In this document: positions 60,456 through 64,000 of the stretch, in pieces | Numbering within the stretch: position 1 is the stretch's first letter | Layout of the letters: every line of letters begins with the position of its first letter | Origin: Branchiostoma floridae | Taxonomy: Eukaryota > Chordata > Leptocardii > Amphioxiformes > Branchiostomatidae | Reading direction: 5' to 3' | Assembly (NCBI RefSeq): GCF_000003815.2 | Contig: NC_049991.1 | Span: 10,623,024-10,687,023, forward strand | Length of the DNA stretch: 64,000 nucleotides | The notes under the pieces: model-generated | What the model saw: the letters and a program-made list of their open reading frames with translations, nothing else | Database searches by the model: none | Told to the model about the DNA's origin: nothing | Position numbers and translations under genes: made by a program

Positions 60456-63400
60456 GAAGCAGTGGGGTGACGGTTAATAGACCGTTCTTCGAAGGGTGTA
60501 AGGGGTGGAGATTCAAATAAAAGATGGTTGCTTTCTACATTCCTTCAGTCATACAATACAATGTGGATGTGAATATCGGGATGAACAAGAAATGCTGTTT
60601 GTGTTATAGATCAACTAGCCTGCTTGGTTCTGACCCGATGTAATGCCTCTAACTAAGTGGAAGACTCTTCTATATTGCAGATGCTGTTTCTATCGGAGCA
60701 AGACATTTGAAAGGGGTGACTGCAGTCATACAAACTAAGCTATTGTTTCCAAGCCCAATGGGTTTGGCCTGGCTGTGCATGATCTGTTTTACCCTCCCGT
60801 TCTGTCCACTACATTCATACAGGTCAGCTTTATTATTCTGTGCCGTAAGTAGTTGCACTCCATGGTCCAATTTGTTTGGTCAGGGTCATCCTGTCTCTAT
60901 CTATATTCCCAACCTTACGGGTTCCATCTGACAACCATGTTCATCAAACAGAGATAAATGCGAAATGATGCGATAAAATCATGGACGTGCCCCGCAGAAG
61001 CCAGTCTTTACGGAAGTACATTGACCATTAAATCAGCTCTAAACACCGTGCACCCGATGGGAATTGTTCGGGGTCCCGCGCACACGCCACCGGCACGTTA
61101 ATGAATCGTGCAGGACCCCGGCTCCGGGTTAATCGTTGGTCTGGATGAAAGGTCCATCGGCACACACGCCCACCTGTCTGCCTCTATAGAACCCCTGCTG
61201 TGTGGGAAGGTGCAGGAGAACCAGACGATTTTAAGACTGCGCTTTGCAGTTAAAAGTAAACTTAAGACTTAATACTTAAAATTCTAAGTAGGTAGGCACT
61301 TGATAGATGAGCAGGGTGGAGGTAGAGGGGGGGGGGGGATTACCCTTGGAAACCCTAGCAAACCGCGGTACTGAGGGATATTGATCGGCTTGTGGACGTG
61401 GTTGGCTGACCGGAGACCCGAATCTAAGGGACTCAGTCTTCTGCACCTGCTGCTAGTAGCACTGCGAATCTCATCATACACACGCATTTATGTTATCTAT
61501 AACGTGAGCCTCAACATAGCTGCTGGCAGATTTAGTAGAGGAATTCCTTGGGTTCAATAGATGCTCTTTATCTGGCTTCAGTCTGTCGCCTCAGTATTTC
61601 ACAGTATGGCACAAGAACCTAATACGTAATACATCTTGAACAGCTTGTACACCATTAACACCGGCAGCCATGATTTAGCCATATATGGAGCGTTTCCCAT
61701 TTTCCGTAATGGGCTAGTACAGAGGACACGGTAGGTTCGGCACGGCAATCTCCGGCAGTGGACTGACCAGCGGATCAATCAGGACAGCTCTTATGAATTA
61801 AGTCAAAGCTCTGAAGCTAGAACTCTAACACTAACGCGTGCCCTCGGTCAGATTTCGCGCCAGATAAAGGCCAGTTGTATCCTAAGTGTATTTGTAAGTG
61901 ATTGGGTAGAAACGCCTTACGATCGAAATCATAGAAATACAGATTGGGTGTGAGTATCTAAGGCTGAGATCACGCCGGGGGCGTGAGAGGCAATACCTTA
62001 CACCTTATCGTTATGAAAATCATACCGGCATACAGCAGAAATCACTTGCCTCGAGGTATACTGCGTGCCGCATTGCCACGTACAGTGATACTAAAAATAA
62101 CACAACACAACACATAACTCAACCATCATTCATCTAAATATGGTCCTAATCTAGTTGATATTTTACAAACTACATGGCCGATATGGTATGTTTCATTCTG
62201 AGTTTAAGCACCAACGCACTGAGGACGTTTATGAAGATCCTTTTCTCATCACCGTTACGAGTTTTAGTCACAGCATTTCACGGAAGTCATCCACTGTGAA
62301 TGAAAAACGTGCAGGTCACGTGAGATAGACCGGGCCATAATTGCTTCGTTTTGATCTGTGTCAAGCATCGATTTGTCTTAATTTGCTCGTTTTGTTTTCC
62401 ACGATTGGATTCGATTTTTTAACACTCATTTGGTTCCGTGTAATCCACACAGCTTTGGACGCGGTAAAGTTGTGTTTCTTTCTAATCACACGACTTTGAA
62501 AGAAAATGAGACGAATCAGTAGGCTGAACTTGAACGTAATTCGTCCTTGTGTGTTGTTGAGAATATATGTGGCACCAAAACTTTCTCCGTTGCTTGTCTA
62601 ATGCCAGGTTTCCGACACTCTGTTTAGGGTAGCCGTAGTTTCAGCACTAAGGACAGGTACACCCTGCACCGGGAGATTTGATTTTATCCCGCTTCTGTCA
62701 CTCTTGGAAATCCTACCTCATATTTTTACACCCAGTAAAATACAGAACTGCTCGTATCTAGATCATCCTCACATTTATATATTCTATATTTAAGGGCTGA
62801 TCAGGGATTATTATGATGACAATGACGAATCCCGGGACTACATAGGTCGTTGCGTTAGTGAAGTCACCACCGTAAACATTTCGCCCCGAGTTGACACATA
62901 AAGAAGTCCATAACAGCTCCAGACATGAGGCTGAACTATTGATATGCAGTCTCGCCATTAAGCGTTCTAATTCCAGTATTGAACCGGGAATCGACCGGTC
63001 ACTTTGAAGTGTGCTCCCCTGAGCTTGAGTGGTTTTATCCTTCTCTCTGGAATTATACCCCCAATCAATGGACAAGTTCGCCATTATGGATAGATAATGA
63101 GGAGTTCATTCATGTTTTAGAGATTTGCTCTTGGAAGTCTGATATTTCCTTGGACGAGGGGATTCCACGAGTTAGAAGGCCCCGTGGTGAATACGGAAGG
63201 AATGTAGTTTTATCGCTTCAAATTGTTTATTGCACAACCAGCTCCCACAATGTTTAAGCAAGAAATAATTTACACCACGTCTTATCCCAAAAGCTTCCCT
63301 TATTTGTCCCTTTGCTTTGCCCATGAATGTATCATCCACGCATGTCTCCTGTATTGTACTTCTCTTCGATTTAAAACTGGGCCTGGGCCTTCTAGATAAA

Positions 63401-64000
63401 CCGTTAACTGTCACCATTAGAAATTTCCAATCAAATAGCCGCCATAAGGTGGGACCTGAGAGTTCCATTAAGTGTGTTGATTGTGTGGAATAGATCACTG
63501 GAGTCTCGTCGCATGTCCCGGTTACGTGTCAGGGGAACAGGTTTATACCTTACCGCAAATCCTGTCGAACTACAGCTTAACTGCCGCTGCATCAGATCGT
63601 AAACTTACTTAGGTGGTATATCACTGCGCTTGGGACACCGGTGTGGCAGTACTGGGTTGGAAAAATTACAAATTTGAGGGATAAAGAACGAATTTTCTTA
63701 TGTTTTGTGTATATTGTTGTCTTCTAATTCATACTTGTACGTATTACGCAATATCTAAATTATAAAAAATCGGCGAAAATTACACAACAGTACCGCAGTT
63801 AACGAACCCCGCAGTTCGAACCCCCACCTTTAGGTATAGATCGTGTTACTTTGAAAATCTGCTGAAGTTCACTTTCACAGAGATTGAATGCACTTTGGGT
63901 GTTCACTGCTGGACCCTGCTGGAGTTTTTTTCTCAAAATCACATTTGTGTCATCAGTCCAACACAGTGACGTAGTAACGAACTTAACTTCACCTCAAAAT
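60456..64000. other. Unannotated terminal region
   Basis: No recognised gene or repeat family. 61020-61140 is locally GC-rich with GGGGTCC / GGACCCC words in inverted order and TTAATGA and TTAATCG sites. A G-run lies at about 61328. Frames of about 100 codons near 62758-63498 overlap on opposite strands and look like chance. Confidence 0.4.

Noticed and set aside
61020-61140. GC-rich block with TAAT words as a possible conserved regulatory element
   Set aside because: Nothing beyond composition supports it; cross-species alignment would be needed.
62758-63498. Several frames of about 100 codons on both strands
   Set aside because: They overlap on opposite strands, lack splice context, and show no familiar motif.

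Overview
The window is animal nuclear DNA: intron-rich genes with GT/AG splice sites, long 3' regions, many short inverted-repeat transposons and one 100-base assembly gap (11848-11947). Gene content and the compact style suggest an invertebrate deuterostome, most likely a lancelet (Branchiostoma). That is an inference, since no species-specific marker can be read directly. Gene models were built by hand, joining exons whose reading phases fit and comparing the result with remembered vertebrate orthologues.

Layout. 1-2500: a degraded retroelement (gag-like ORF, a ~162-bp tandem array, and direct plus inverted repeats like those of DIRS/Ngaro elements). It lies just upstream of, and probably inside an intron of, AP5Z1. 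2604-7357 (+): the C-terminal two thirds of AP5Z1 in 11 exons; 5' exons are outside the window. 10179-16940 (-): complete PRPSAP in 10 exons, convergent with AP5Z1. 17329-21897 (+): NTHL1 DNA glycosylase in 5 exons, head-to-head with PRPSAP; exon 3 has lost three single bases. 22180-23247: nested inverted-repeat transposons. 25130-26309 (+): an ASPHD1/2-like aspartyl-hydroxylase-domain membrane protein. 28892-29875 (-): CCDC92, head-to-head with TMEM184B (30691-44376, +, 8 exons, 7.4-kb first intron). 44377 to about 47060: TMEM184B 3' region. 47-55 kb: gene-poor, with MITEs, microsatellites and a few exon-like ORFs. 55420-56078 (-): the last two exons of an acidic C2H2 zinc-finger protein. 56.9-60.5 kb: degenerate tandem repeats. 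60.5-64 kb: nothing recognised.

The genes are housekeeping functions: endosomal coat (AP5Z1), nucleotide synthesis control (PRPSAP), base excision repair (NTHL1), a membrane dioxygenase (ASPHD), a coiled-coil protein (CCDC92) and a seven-pass membrane protein (TMEM184B). They do not form a pathway. Two divergent pairs probably share bidirectional promoters. I see no CRISPR array, tRNA, rRNA or clearly novel system. The most useful observations are the damaged NTHL1 exon, decayed duplicate exons in AP5Z1, twin 210-bp MITEs in TMEM184B introns, and possible unannotated exons near 49-51 kb.
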